Positions 11,840 through 23,989 of a DNA stretch of 64,000 bases are shown piece after piece. The stretch's first letter is position 1. Every line of letters begins with the position of its first letter. The notes beneath the pieces are model-generated. The model saw only the letters and a list, made by a program, of their open reading frames with translations. It was not told where the DNA came from and searched no databases. Where the stretch lies: contig NC_089867.1 of assembly GCF_036373705.1 (NCBI RefSeq), positions 20,951,823 through 21,015,822 of the forward strand, given 5' to 3'. A program made the position numbers and the translations under genes. The stretch comes from Amia ocellicauda (taxonomy: Eukaryota > Chordata > Actinopteri > Amiiformes > Amiidae).

Positions 11840-12590
11840 GATTGTATCTGGATTTGAACTGTTCTCTCTTTACGTCTTGACACCTGCAATTTAATATACA
11901 TCTATGCCAAGTTAAGTATGTAGAAAAGTGTAAAATACAAGAGAAAGAAAATGTTAGGAAACAGCAAGGAAAATCAAAGTTATCCAATGATTAATATACA
12001 CTTGCCAGAATACTAAAACATAACTGAGTAAATACACACTACCGGTCAAACGTTTTAGAACACCTCAATTTTTCCAGTTTTAATTGAAATGTATGCAGTT
12101 TACTGTCTCAGTGTACTCTGAAATTAAAGCATAGAACAAATAAACAATTAGATATAAAAAAAGAAATCGTGGCATAATTTAACAAAATTTAACCCCTTAA
12201 GTTGACAAACCCCTCTGGTACCCTTTAAAAGGGCACCAAATCTGTGTGCTTCTCTTTAATCCCCTTGTGTAATGTGTATTCTGAAATGGGAGGGTGGGGG
12301 GATACTTGGTCTGAGTAGGAATACAAAATCTCAGAAAATATTGACAATTATGACATATTCTGAAACCAGACTTTACATAATTGGATCTGAACTGAAAACT
12401 GGATGAATCGTTAAGTTGTTCTGAACAATACAAGCCTATTTGCAAAGAAATCCGATCGAAACTGAGTGATCTGTGACCGTCTGAATGAGACCCTCCCCCG
12501 GAGCAGACTTGCTCTGGACTGCCATAAATTAAGCTCCTTTCCCTGAATTTTGACCTGGGTTCCTATTAAACACAATACATTAAACAACTA
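11840..12590. repeat. Direct duplication, copy 2 (interrupted)
   Basis: This is homologous to copy 1 at 10,480-10,830. It is longer because extra DNA starting with a Tc1-like end at about 12,033 sits between the block ending AACATAACTGAGTAAA and the block CCCTGAATTTTGACCTGGGT. Confidence 0.6.
12033..12185. mobile_element. Tc1/mariner-like terminal fragment
   Basis: TACACACTACCGGTCAAACG followed by TTTTAGAACACCTCAATTTT is the terminal inverted repeat type of a widespread Tc1-like family. No transposase frame or opposite end is recognised, so the right boundary is uncertain. Confidence 0.5.
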
Positions 12591-12599
12591 ATAAGGTGC

Positions 12600-15500
12600 T
12601 CAGATAAGTACATGAAGAATGAACAAATCAGAATGTTCACACCAATACATATTAACCAATGATTTTATGGACTATGAGAGTTCCCTTATAAATGAGCAAT
12701 TATGCAAGTAGGTTGAATATTTTGTTTAACCTTGGCATTTGTCCGATAAAATATACTGAAGCATTTGTTGTGGGTTTGACAGATATAAAAAGGGGTGAAG
12801 TTACATATAAACAGAACTGGGCTGGGTATGTTACCATTAGGATGTGAAATAGAAAAGTCATGTTTGTTGGAGTTGCTCATTCAGGTGACATTGTGTCCCA
12901 CCCTGCCTCTCAGGGAAACTGATGTTACTTTTGAAACCAGGGAAAGTTGTAAAAGCATGTTTCGTCATATTTTCTGAAATAATAAAAAAAGATACATGCA
13001 TTGAATTCTGAATGAAGAGGAAGGGATGATTGTTTCCCACAAGCCTCTTAAGTGAAGTGGAAAATCTTGCAGTACCTTCCGCCCGCAAGAAAGGACTTGT
13101 CTGATCGTTTTGGGAACGGAAAAGGTTGGCAGACTTAGTAATCAGCCCGGCGTGTCAAAGGGGCATTTTAGGCTGAAAGAAGAATCTCTCACTCAATTAG
13201 GGTCCAGGGGAAGGCATCCCGTAACCGTCGTTTTTGCTAACCTAGCCTGTCAGCACTGGCTTTACACTTCCTGGGAGAGACGGTCTCCTTATCAATCCTA
13301 CATTGCTTGAACCAGGAAATTAAGTAACTGGTTCTTACGGGATTGATATTACTTAACTCGGACACCTCAGAAATTCCTGCCTGGCACTGTGCCCTATGCA
13401 AGTTCAAACACCCATGGCATAAGGAATGAATTAATGTAGGTTACATGCAAATACGAAACGTGATCCGGTGTCTACACTGTTAGATGGCCTTAAGACCTGG
13501 TAAACAAGTGAGTTTTAACCAAACAATGTGCGTCTGTTCAGCCAAATCATTATTTTTATCACTGGTTTACTCACCATTTACAAACAAAGGTGATACTTTT
13601 CTTTTAAACTAAATGTATTTATTCTGCCTCATTGTATTTCATTGCAGATGTAGATCAATTTGTGATAGTGGTCTACAATGTATTGTAGTTTATTTTTATG
13701 ATGGGGTTATGGCATTTTCAAGATCATTATATGTGCATTGTATAGCAACCTAATACTGTTATAATGCAACTGAAGATCTTTAACCCGAGCCTTCAACTAG
13801 TTTTAAAAACATGCATCGTCACAGTGTACTGTGTAGTTTCAGCTTTTCTGTTTTGTTTAGTTTTTTGTAAATGCATAGAAGGGTATGAAGGTGAGAGTGT
13901 AGATTATCTGTGGAGATCGTTTCTCATAATAGGATGTCATCTTCTGTCGAGAGCAAATCATCATTCCATCGTATTAAATAAAGGGCTTTCCAGCACGTCA
14001 CCTCAATATTGAAGAGACGACGGCTGGCAATCTTCCCCTAAGATTGAAAGACAAGCGGCAGGCTGTGACTCCTCTTAGTGTTTATTCCATGTAATAAGCA
14101 CCTCTCTGTTGTGGCCGGTGCAATCTCGTCAGTGGCAATGCTTTGGATAAAAAAGACAACACACACACGGAATATGCCTGTCCTGCTATAAACGATTTAA
14201 AACACAGCCACAGAAATGTTGTATGGGTTTCCTCAAGCCTGAAGAAGCTGGGATTGTGTCTTCTCTATCTCTTCGATATTTGCAGAGATAGTTTCTTTGA
14301 TGTGACTAACATCTCAAAAACAGTTTGAAAATCTACTGTACGAAAACATGTCTAGTCATTCCAATGTTGTGCGGTCAATCTAGTTTCGATTCCTCTGCCT
14401 CCGAAAGCAGTTTCTATATGTTGTCACCTTCTAAAGTGACACAGGCGTTGTTTTTTTCTGTTGGTGTTGAAGTGTTACCCTCAAGGTTAGACATGACATC
14501 ATATCATCTGTGCAGAGGACAACAGAGGTGCACATGACTGTGAATCACAGTTTTTGATAATGTTTTATTTACTGTACCTGCTTATCTCTCCGTAGTGCAT
14601 TTAACTCCCAATATGTTCATTCGAAAGCAGTAGATGCTGCAGTTGTAAGGGGCAGTCACTGTTAATTTGCCCCTAGGAGAGTTCAGGGAGGAATTTCTTT
14701 AAAAGGCTTTGTTTCTTGTGTAGTTGTGTACTGCTAAAGATACCATGACTGATAGCGACCTCCTGGTGCTTCTAGGGAAAAACCCAGAAGATGCTAAACA
14801 TAGGCAGGGTAGTAATGTCTCTGCTTTTCACTGTGTTGGATATTCATCTGAAGGGAAAGTTGGGTTTATATTTTACTAAAATAGTTTAGTATAAAAACTG
14901 TACTTTTTAAATTCTTTGTATATCATTATAACTATGTATTTACTTCAGTTCATAATAGTAATAATCTTCGACATAATCATAATAAGCACAACAACAATAT
15001 CTGAAAATTAATTCTCCAAACAACAACATGATTCCAGATTTGTCAACCCTTTCCATCAAACAGGGAGAGAACTGATGCCTGCAGGCTACAAATTAATCTG
15101 AAATTGGTCTTTAAGCAAAAATATTCCGTCTTATTATTGACAAAGATTTTCCAATCTTTGGAGTAAGGAATAAAAAGGGGAATTTAAATGACCTCTAAAG
15201 ATGTCTCCCAGTCATACCTCTGGGGCTCATTCAATTTGTCCACATTATGATCATGTCACCAATCTGTCAGTGACACTAGATATCTCTGTATCTCAGATTC
15301 CACAGGAGCGCTGGTGTAAAGTGACTGGACTCGTCTCCCATCAGTGCCAGCCGGGCTCCCCATTCCTCTCCAAGTTACATCATGGCTCATGGCTCCGGCA
15401 GGAATTTGGTTACACGTATTCCCAGTTCTGGCAGCCTGACCAGGGTCGTTGTATTTTCTTTAAGCACCGTTATAGAAAGCTACGTCCAATTTTAGACGGG

Positions 15501-18500
15501 CAATGACTGCAGTTGATAAATTTAGTTACTGTTTTGGCATTCCCATTTCAGCCAGCACCATGCTCCTTAGATTAATTCAAGTTTACGTGCAGCTTAACAC
15601 ACATCTAAAAATGGAGCACTGAGGTGTATTAAAACATCCAGCTATGTGGATTGTTTGTGTTCATTTTTGGTAGTACTTTAATATCTCCAGGTAACCACAG
15701 TACTTGAAAGCCCTGTCCAGTTGACATCTTGGCATCTTCGATCCAATCATGCAAGTTGTCATCAGATTGATGCCCATTGCAGAGAACAGGGAGGTAAGCT
15801 AGAAATATTCTAAAAAACCAATCCGTAAAACTTGCAAAAAAGCTACAACCTGCATAATTATTATAGCATAATTCTTTAGTTTTTAGTAGCCATCTTACCA
15901 TGACATTGCAGGGCATTGAGTGATTTAAAATATACATCATAGCAGAAGAATACGCACTGACAACCAAAGCCCTCGAAAAGAACAATGCACAGGAGAAGAC
16001 TGTGTGTGTTTTTCGTGTGTTGGTGTACATTGTGCCTATAGAGACCAGCATCCGCAGGCTTTTGTGAAATGTTGCTATGTGGGCGTCTGATTTCCTTATG
16101 GCCAGTTCTTTTTGACGCATCCCTACACAAATGGAGATGATCTCGGCTTCGGCAGCTCATAAATAATGAACAAATCCCAAACGGAAAAGTGAACGACACA
16201 AATCTGGTTAGAAGTATGGAAGGGAAATTATGTAACAAATGCCATTAATTAGCTGTTTGAAGAGAAGTCAAACCAGGAAGCTATAAGCTGCTACATGAAT
16301 CTAAAAGTGTGGGCTGTGCCTCATTAAAATCTCTTTAGTGCTTTTAATCTGCTCTCCATTAATCTTTGACCAAGATCGATGACATTTCTGCGGGGCACAC
16401 TGGCTCCTATAGTGACTAATGACTGATTAACACTATGGGAACAAGAATTAATATATAAATTAATTAAACACAGTCTGTCCGCCTCCACCCGCCCCCCCCC
16501 CAAAAAAAAAAAAACAATACAATAATGCTTTTCAATGGTTTTATGTTTTCTTTGACTTTTAAGGATGGTGTCTTGAAGCAGTTGGAAGTTTGTTTTGTTT
16601 GGAACCCTGCTGTTGGCAAGAAAGGTGTTCTCTGCGGCTAATGGCCTTTGGTGTTTCTCACCCCCCACTGACGGACTTGCAACCTTACAAGAAAGATTCA
16701 ATCAGTATATGGGTATTAAATATAAACCCAGCATCAAGCCTTTCCTTAATCTTTCTCGTTTTGTATTGCTTTTGAATCCCCCACAGAAAACTCCCCCTTT
16801 AAAGTAATTTCCCCATTCTCTGCTTGTCCCTGAATCAAGATTAAATAGCCTCCATGGCTTTCACCGCTGTTGTGTTCCTGTGCTGTGTTTCAGCTCCCCC
16901 GTCGCTAGCTCTCATGTATATTGCCATTGAAAAGTGTTGTTATTAAGACAAAGGCCAAAGGGAATAATTACAGTTAATTTGTCTGTTTTGTCCCCAACCA
17001 ATTTCCTGTACACTGTATGTTCTCACTGTCACATTGGATTTGCAGCCATCTTGGTGGTGGACATCCCATGCCAGGACATCATTTGACTGCTTGATCATGA
17101 GAATAGGCTTAAAGGATATTGGAAACTCAGGAAACCACAGCATAGCCAACACAGTCAAAGAAGGAATATTACAGGGACAGTTGTATTAATCTCTTCTGGA
17201 GTTCTTTCTGGAAATCAGTATCAACTTAGCCCATCTGTTGCACGGCAGCCTTGGATGACTCTTCTCACAGGAATAACCAAATCTTACCTTGCTTAGCCTG
17301 TGGTCTTCATAGCAGCCTCCAAATGTGTATTGTTATTTCATCTAGTGTGAAATAAAGGCAACACCTACTATTATGGTACATTTTCTATATGGCATGAATT
17401 CAATAATAACACCTTTTTGTCCTTCAGTTAGTATATTTTCACTGTGATGTTTTTTTTTAATACTGATCATCATTAAGATGAATCTGCTTTTTGTCTGTAT
17501 GCCAGAGTGGAGGGGTAGATGTGAAAACATGCACGGATGGAAGAATGTAAAGTCAGGTACCTTTGGGAATACCTTGGCTGTGTCATACAGCAGTGTATAC
17601 TGAAGATGGGGAGCAGCGGACGCTAACGAGCCTGTGCCAACGGTTCGTCTTTTTGATGTGTGAAATAGTCTTATTCTTGCTCCACTCCGAGCCGCACATG
17701 GTGGCCGAATTAACCTTTCTGGGCTGGGGAAAATTCAGCTTGGGTATCCTAATTTCCCACAGTGCATGCATTCCCACAGAGCTGCTGTTTACACTCACAT
17801 GTAAATTGGAAGATGTGACCTGACTGCCCCCTGGATGGTGGCAATCCCCAGGGTTCACTGTAATAATGTCAAGTCTCGGACAGAGCACTGAGCAGGTGTA
17901 GGGGCATCTGGGAAGACAAATCGATGGTCTCGCTCTTAGGGGTGGACGCACATGGGCTCTAGTACTGAGACTCATCCTTTCCTAATTGACATTTAGTGTT
18001 TTGTCCCCGGCCGAGAACTGTCATTTGAAAGCATTGCATGTAGAAAGGGTTTCCATTAATGAGATCCAGCCATGATTTTCAATCTGACATCGCTGCGCCG
18101 GGGTTCAGGAGGACTGTGGTTGAAGACGCATTTCGGAGGTGAACGTCAGGAAGCCTGCTACTTTGCTTTGCTGTTGCCATGGAGATTAAGTAGTGTACAT
18201 AGTGTATGAGTTTCGTGAGACACATGGGGGGTGCGTGAGGGGACGGGGATATCTGTGGAGAATGCACTTTTGGCCAGATTAAAGCATCCTTTAACATTCC
18301 TGACACTCCATTATGACCCACTTCTCAAGACATATCTTTGGACTTTATTTTATTTAGTTTCCCTCGTTATGAATCAATTAAAACCCTCCTTCATGTAGCC
18401 ACTGATTTGATCCGAAACCACGGGGTGAAATGATCAAAGAAGCCTTTTGATTTCCATGTTTTCTGAAGGACAGTGCACAAGGAGATTTAATCAGCTCCTC

Positions 18501-18900
18501 AGGATGCCACAGAGACAGGAACCACCTGCTAACAAGCCCTGTACTTTAACTCCCTGGACCTCCTAGCATCTTAAAATAACAACGTGACAAAACCATACAC
18601 CTATTCCTAATGGAAAACATGTCATCCATTTGCTTCATTTTTGATATCCATGAGCATAAATCTAGATATAAATCTATAACAAGTTCATCTGAAAGGCGGA
18701 AACAATTGCATTTCCCCGTCATTACAAAGCAAGCAGGAACTGAATGGAAATACCAGGATTCTCCCCCCACAGCCCCCATTCTTTCCATCTTTGAGCCGAG
18801 CTTGTTATTCGCCAGCCAGAGAGCTGTCTGAGATGCTCATAAACACTTGACAGCACATGGCAGAATCTTGAAACTACCTGCATCTTCCCCTCTGTAAAAC
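12600..18900. other. Intergenic DNA with blocks resembling conserved non-coding elements
   Basis: No gene is recognised. A 163-codon minus-strand frame at 15,629-16,120 has no family similarity and no splice partners. Several blocks (for example 16,230-16,450 and 17,690-17,960) have balanced composition and clustered ATTAAT/TAATTA, E-box and GATA-like words, unlike the surrounding AT-rich DNA. Upstream of NP genes in mammals lie cardiac enhancers, so such elements would be expected, but conservation cannot be judged from one sequence. Confidence 0.35.
14753..14770 (-). promoter_or_regulatory. Candidate CTCF-type site
   Basis: TAGCGACCTCCTGGTGCT resembles the reverse of the CTCF consensus, with the CTGGTG and AGCG anchors present. 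It is a motif match only. Confidence 0.25.
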
Positions 18901-18949
18901 TTTGACCCGCATTGTCTGTTTGCTGTGTGTCACCCCCAGCTGTGCCCGG

Positions 18950-19250
18950 AGTGGCAGATCTAATTAAGAGATTGGCCGGGAGTGAGGGGCTTCTCATCAG
19001 ACAGGGAGATAATCTGATTGCTCAGCCGGTGGGAGGCAGGAGGTCGGGGGGTGTCTTTATGAATCATTGCCCAGACTGGCATTAATATTCCAGGAGAAAA
19101 CAATGATACGGGCATTAGTGAGAGAGTGAGAGAGGGCTGATGGCAAGACAATAATCAGATAGCCCCTGTGACAGCTATATTATCTAATGGAATGCACCGG
19201 GAGTAATTTCCACTAATGATTTCGCCAGTTTCCACACCTCGGGAGAAGTG
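18950..19250. promoter_or_regulatory. Candidate cardiac enhancer: GATA/TEAD/MEIS motif cluster
   Basis: The interval holds GATA sites at 19,008 (AGATAA), 19,156 (CAGATAG) and 19,180 (TTATCT). The last is three bases from a TEAD core GGAATG at 19,189. Also present are TGACAG (MEIS-type) at 19,169, an overlapping MEF2-like CTATATTAT at 19,175, and TAATTAAG at 18,961. There is no coding potential. It lies about 15 kb upstream of the second NP gene promoter, the side on which mammals carry the Nppa/Nppb distal enhancers. The motifs are seen; function is inferred. Confidence 0.4.
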
Positions 19251-20589
19251 AGTGTTGCTGACATGTGGATTGCAGCCCCAGCAAGCGCACAGAGTTCAGG
19301 GAGAGAGGGAGGATTTTGTAGCGCTGGAGAAATGGTCCTTCAGATTCTGAGCCCCCTTAATGAAACGAGTCTTCTGGTGAGGAGTGCAAATTAGGTTTTG
19401 GAGGCAGTTGGCATTGTTAACATTTTAGCCCCTGAATTTGGTAAATGTGAAAAGATTGTGATCGCAGAAGCCAGGCCTGTTCTGAAGGTGACACTCGGAG
19501 AAATATCTTTAGAACAAGCCCACATGAATATACAATCATTAGGATTATTTTTTTCTTGCTGGTCCTGTTCGGATTTGTTTAAAGAGAAGGCTTTATTAGC
19601 TTTTATTCTACTTTTTGCTTAACTCGATTCCAGGAAGCTTTGTATGATCAGAAATGTTTAGAGACAGGGGTGTTTTCTAACATATTATGCAAGCAAGCTT
19701 ATATACTACAGAACTGTCACTTTTCTGTCTCAGATGTGGCAGATGCGTAACACTATAAGCAGAAGGAAAACACATTTTAAATGTATCAATTATAGAATCA
19801 AATAATAATAATACATATATAAAGCATATGTACCTATATCTGTGCCTATAAAGTATCAACCTAAAATATTTCTATAACACTTTGCAGCATAATTGTCTTT
19901 TTTTTAAGTTTTAATTACCTGATGGATTTTTTTTTTTTTAATTAAATCCATAGTTAATATGAAAGTTTACTTGTGTGTGTTATTCCTTTTATTCTCTTAT
20001 GGTATTCGTGTATGCTTTTTAAGGTGTGGTCTTATCCAGGTAATATGGGATGTATTGCTATTTTTATTATATTAGCTATCTGGTGGACATCAAAAGCTAC
20101 AAAAGATTTCTAAACCTCTCCCATTGGTTTCTCATGAAAACTGGAGACAAACTGAATACTTTTTTTTTCTCCATTGTTGTTTACCATTGCTGTTGCATAT
20201 GGATTTCTCAATTATATGGAAGTGTGGGGTCAAGCTTAGCGAGATTGATTTCAATAATTGAGGGCAAGTCATCCATCACCATTAAACAGGACAGGCGAGA
20301 GACAAAACAGTGGGAACAAAGTAGAGCGAGTGGCTCTCGTAAGTAATACTTCTAAATGGGCATTCACTTATCAAGGCAGAAGTGTTCATTGTATAAAAAG
20401 CATCCTAATGCAAAAGCCTGTCCCCCCGATTTCAGAAAGTACTTACAAATCCAATTTATTCTGGAGAGAACTTTTTTTCACTTAACAAAACTTATGCTCT
20501 GTGCCGATAAACCTTTCCCAGTCAAAGATGCCGAGAGGGAGCGTCTGCAATCCGCAGTTGTATTGTCCTGCTTGAGGGATCAGAGAGCA

Positions 20590-21356
20590 ACACCAAAACA
20601 ACATGAATGATATCATACCAATAGGTAACAAAAATGTCCACTATAATTACACTATGGGAGGTACAGATCTAGATGAAGTATCGCATGAGGAAGACCTAGG
20701 AGTCTATGTGGACTCCTCACTTTCTCCATCCAAGCAATGTGGGGAAACAATAAAAAAGGCAAACACAATGCTAGGGTATATTGTCAATAGTATAGAATTG
20801 AGAACAAGGGCAGTGATGTTCAGACTGTACAATGCACTAGTTAGAGCTCATCTGGATACTGTGGACAGTTCTGGGCTCCACACTTCAAGAAGGATATCGC
20901 TGCTCTAGAGGCAGTTCAGAGGAGAGCAACCAGACATATTCCAGGTCTGAAGGGAAAGTCCTACTGAGAGACTGAGGACCTGAACCTTTTCACCCTGGAA
21001 CAGAGGAGACTACGTGGGGACTTGATCCAAGTCTTCAAAATCATGAAAGACATCGACCACATCAAACCAGAGGAGCTTTTCCAGATCAGCAGGGACACAC
21101 GCACCCGGGGACACAAATGGAAATTGGGCTTCAAGGCATTCAAGACAGAAAACAGGAGACACTTCTTCACACAGAGAGTCGTCACAATCTGGAATAAACT
21201 ACCCAGCGATGTGGTAGAAGCTGAAAGTTTGGGAACATTTAAAAATAGGCTGGATAGGATCCTTGGATCACTTAGATATTAATGGACACCAAACGAGCAC
21301 GTTGGGTCGAATGGCCTCCTCTCGTTTGTAAACTTTCTTATGTTCTTATGTTCTAA
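20590..21356 (+). mobile_element. CR1/L2-like LINE, 3' fragment
   Basis: Two frames encode the C-terminal part of a non-LTR reverse transcriptase. At 20,603-20,908 the protein has MGGTDLDEVSHEEDLGVYVD followed by the ALVRAHLD region. At about 20,900-21,282 it continues with ALEAVQRRATRHIPGLKGKS, then FKIMKDIDHIKPEELFQ, and ends WNKLPSDVVEAESLGTFKNRLD. A frame shift near 20,890 and a stop near 20,966 break it. The 3' end carries a conserved tail (CGAATGGCCTCCTCTCGTTTG) and short TTCTTATG repeats at about 21,336-21,352. The 5' portion is missing, as expected from incomplete reverse transcription. It is a dead copy. Confidence 0.85.
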
Positions 21357-21359
21357 TAG

Positions 21360-23740
21360 ATCTTTAACTGTGGGTTCTGAACAGTAACTTGTAGCATTTT
21401 TACAATTTTACATATATGTCCAGACCATTATATACATCTGCAGTTGAAATGTATAGACACACACTTGTAACGGGGTGTTTTTGTTTGTTGATTGGTTGAT
21501 TTATTGGTTTATTTTAACACCAGAAAGCAAGTCACAAGTATGGAAAGTCACAGATCTCTGAAATTCTGGAGAGCTTCACATTACTGCCTTCTGCTGGGAA
21601 GATCAGAGAATAGCTTGATTTAAGAGTTTGGACAACACACTGAGTCACACAGCTGAAAAGGTAGGAAGGGGGATATACATTTATTGATGCATTTATTTTA
21701 AGAAACATCCCTGTCATGCTTTGTCTAATTATTATTATATGTAATTATTCTTGTTATTTACAACAGGAACCTCTTTTCAAGCCGAGCGTGAACTGGTTTC
21801 ATGCTGTAATATTCCAGTTCTACCCCGCCTGTCAATGTGACATGAAGGGTATGCTGAAACCCTGAAGTGCTTACAGGACTCGGACTCCAGTCATATGATA
21901 TACCCGTGGCCTGTCCCTGGACTGGGAAAACTACCTCATTTGTATCTAATGAGGTCGCAATGGTATTACTGATTTCTAACTTCTAAGGAGCTGCATGTGA
22001 CAATGTAAAGCAAATAGTTTATTCAGGGAATTGATATTCTGAAAATGTTCAAATTAAATTTGAACCTACAAACAGAGGACAATCAGGTGCTGCAGGACGG
22101 AGAACCTTAGGCCTAGTGCGCCTTCTCTAAACATATGAAAATCAGGGCTTCATCCTATTGAGTCTTTGCTCACCTGGAGAAGGAATTCACTGCTGTTGCC
22201 ATGTTTTATATAATGAGATTGAATTCTGGATACTGTCAATGTTAGCAGAATTCCCCCACAGCCCACAATGTGAACTAATGCCTAATCCAAATCAAAATTG
22301 GGATTTTTGATTTAGTTTTTTTGTCAAAGGCTACTTTATTCTACTTATAAAGAAATGTCATCAAGTATGGGATTTTCAAAGTGTTGATTTGGTATGGGTA
22401 TAAGTCTGAGGCAGATTTAAAACATGTTTTTTCTGTCCTTAATTTGTGGTACGGTCTCCTTACTTAGTGTTTGTGTGGTAAAACACCACTGTGTTAGTGT
22501 AACTGTTTCTGAACCGCAAAGAAAAATAGTTGACTGTGGCCCCCTCATGGCCAGTGGGTTTTATGCAATACAGGAAATCGTCCTTTTAACAAATATTGAA
22601 AGAGAACAGTGAGTTGTGTAGGAAATCATACTGACACAGCGTGACTGACACCTGTTTCTGAACATGGTGACAAAGTATTTTTAACCTCAACGGCTTCAAA
22701 GACACTGAAATGAATTAAAGACAATATTGCAGTAATATCATTTTCAGCACGGCGTATAAGATAGTTTCTTTAGAAACATTGAGTATATTACTGTTAATAT
22801 CTTTGCAGCAATAGCTTATGGCCACAATATTTTTGTAATTCATTTACAGCTCTTTTACAAATACATATATACAGTATACTATAATAAAATATAATTAAGC
22901 ATTTATTGTAGTAGCCTATACTATAATAAAAAATCATGAAAACCATTGTATTTGTAAAGATAATTATTATCTTAATAATAGTATTTTTGTTTGGCAGAAA
23001 AATAAATTGAAAAATACAAAGGAGAATGAAAATTGAGACATGCATCCCACTGCATTTGAAAGAGATTTAAGATGACTACATATGCATCCTTTAATAATCC
23101 CTCTAAGCCTTGTCTTCTTCACCCTCTATAAAAATGTGGCCTCTCAGCTGAGGTCTCCCGATCAGCAGAGAGCAATTATACCTGAGGTTTATTTCATTAG
23201 CAAACAATGGAGACCTAACCCGCCATTTCTCTCCTTCACTGGCAGCCCAGATCAGGTGCGCTCTACAGATAATTACTGTAATCATGGAAACAAGGTTATT
23301 TGATACAATTTTGGCCGCATTAAATAGGGGGCAAGATAGGCTTGTATGTCTTTGTTTTGTTTTCTCAAGAGGAGCACATCTGAACAAAATAATTGTCAAT
23401 GCAGTTATTCCGATTCTAATCTTCCTCTCAATTTGCAAACAGACCCACAGGAGGAGAATACAAGTAAATGGTTCTTGAATGTTCAAGTCAATTGAATTCT
23501 CTTTCACCTTGAGAATAACATACAGAATAACTGATAATATTTCAGATCTAAACAGCCTAATACATAGATATATCACCTTCTATTATCACTATTTGCCGAC
23601 ATTATCTTTGGAATCTTTTGTGCTTTTTTTAAATTACTGTCTTTAATCCACTATTTAAAAACATAACACTTTTTACTGTTTGTTTGTACTCATGAGTGTC
23701 AACAAAAGCTGCAAAACCCAGTCCAGAATTATAAAGTGTG
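21360..23740. other. Intergenic DNA downstream of the guanylate cyclase gene
   Basis: No exon is recognised. A block at about 23,190-23,345 carries AACAATGG (SOX-like), CAGATAATTACTG, AAGATAGG (GATA) and TAAATAGG and might be regulatory; nothing else stands out. Confidence 0.4.
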
Positions 23741-23742
23741 AT

Positions 23743-23748
23743 TTTATT
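23743..23748 (-). terminator. Polyadenylation signal of the guanylate cyclase gene
   Basis: AATAAA on the minus strand lies about 240 bases beyond the stop codon at 23,990. Confidence 0.5.
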
Positions 23749-23989
23749 TAATATCAAGTATTAACAATCAGTAATCAGCACCATCTAAAAGAATGTGTTG
23801 TATATTTTCCTGTTATTCTACCCCATAACAATTCACCCAGGAGACACAGGAGTTAATACATTAATTCTAAATTACAAAATAAATCTGAAGGGAGAAAACA
23901 TTACATTTTAATTGTGTAATATAAAAAACGATGTTTCACCTGATGTTCAAATACTGGAGAAATACCGAAAGATACGGAACCCAGTGTTT

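Noticed and set aside
15629-16120. 163-codon minus-strand open frame in the gene desert
   Set aside because: There is no recognisable domain, no supporting exons and ordinary composition. It is the longest chance frame in a 16-kb non-coding stretch and more likely part of non-coding DNA.
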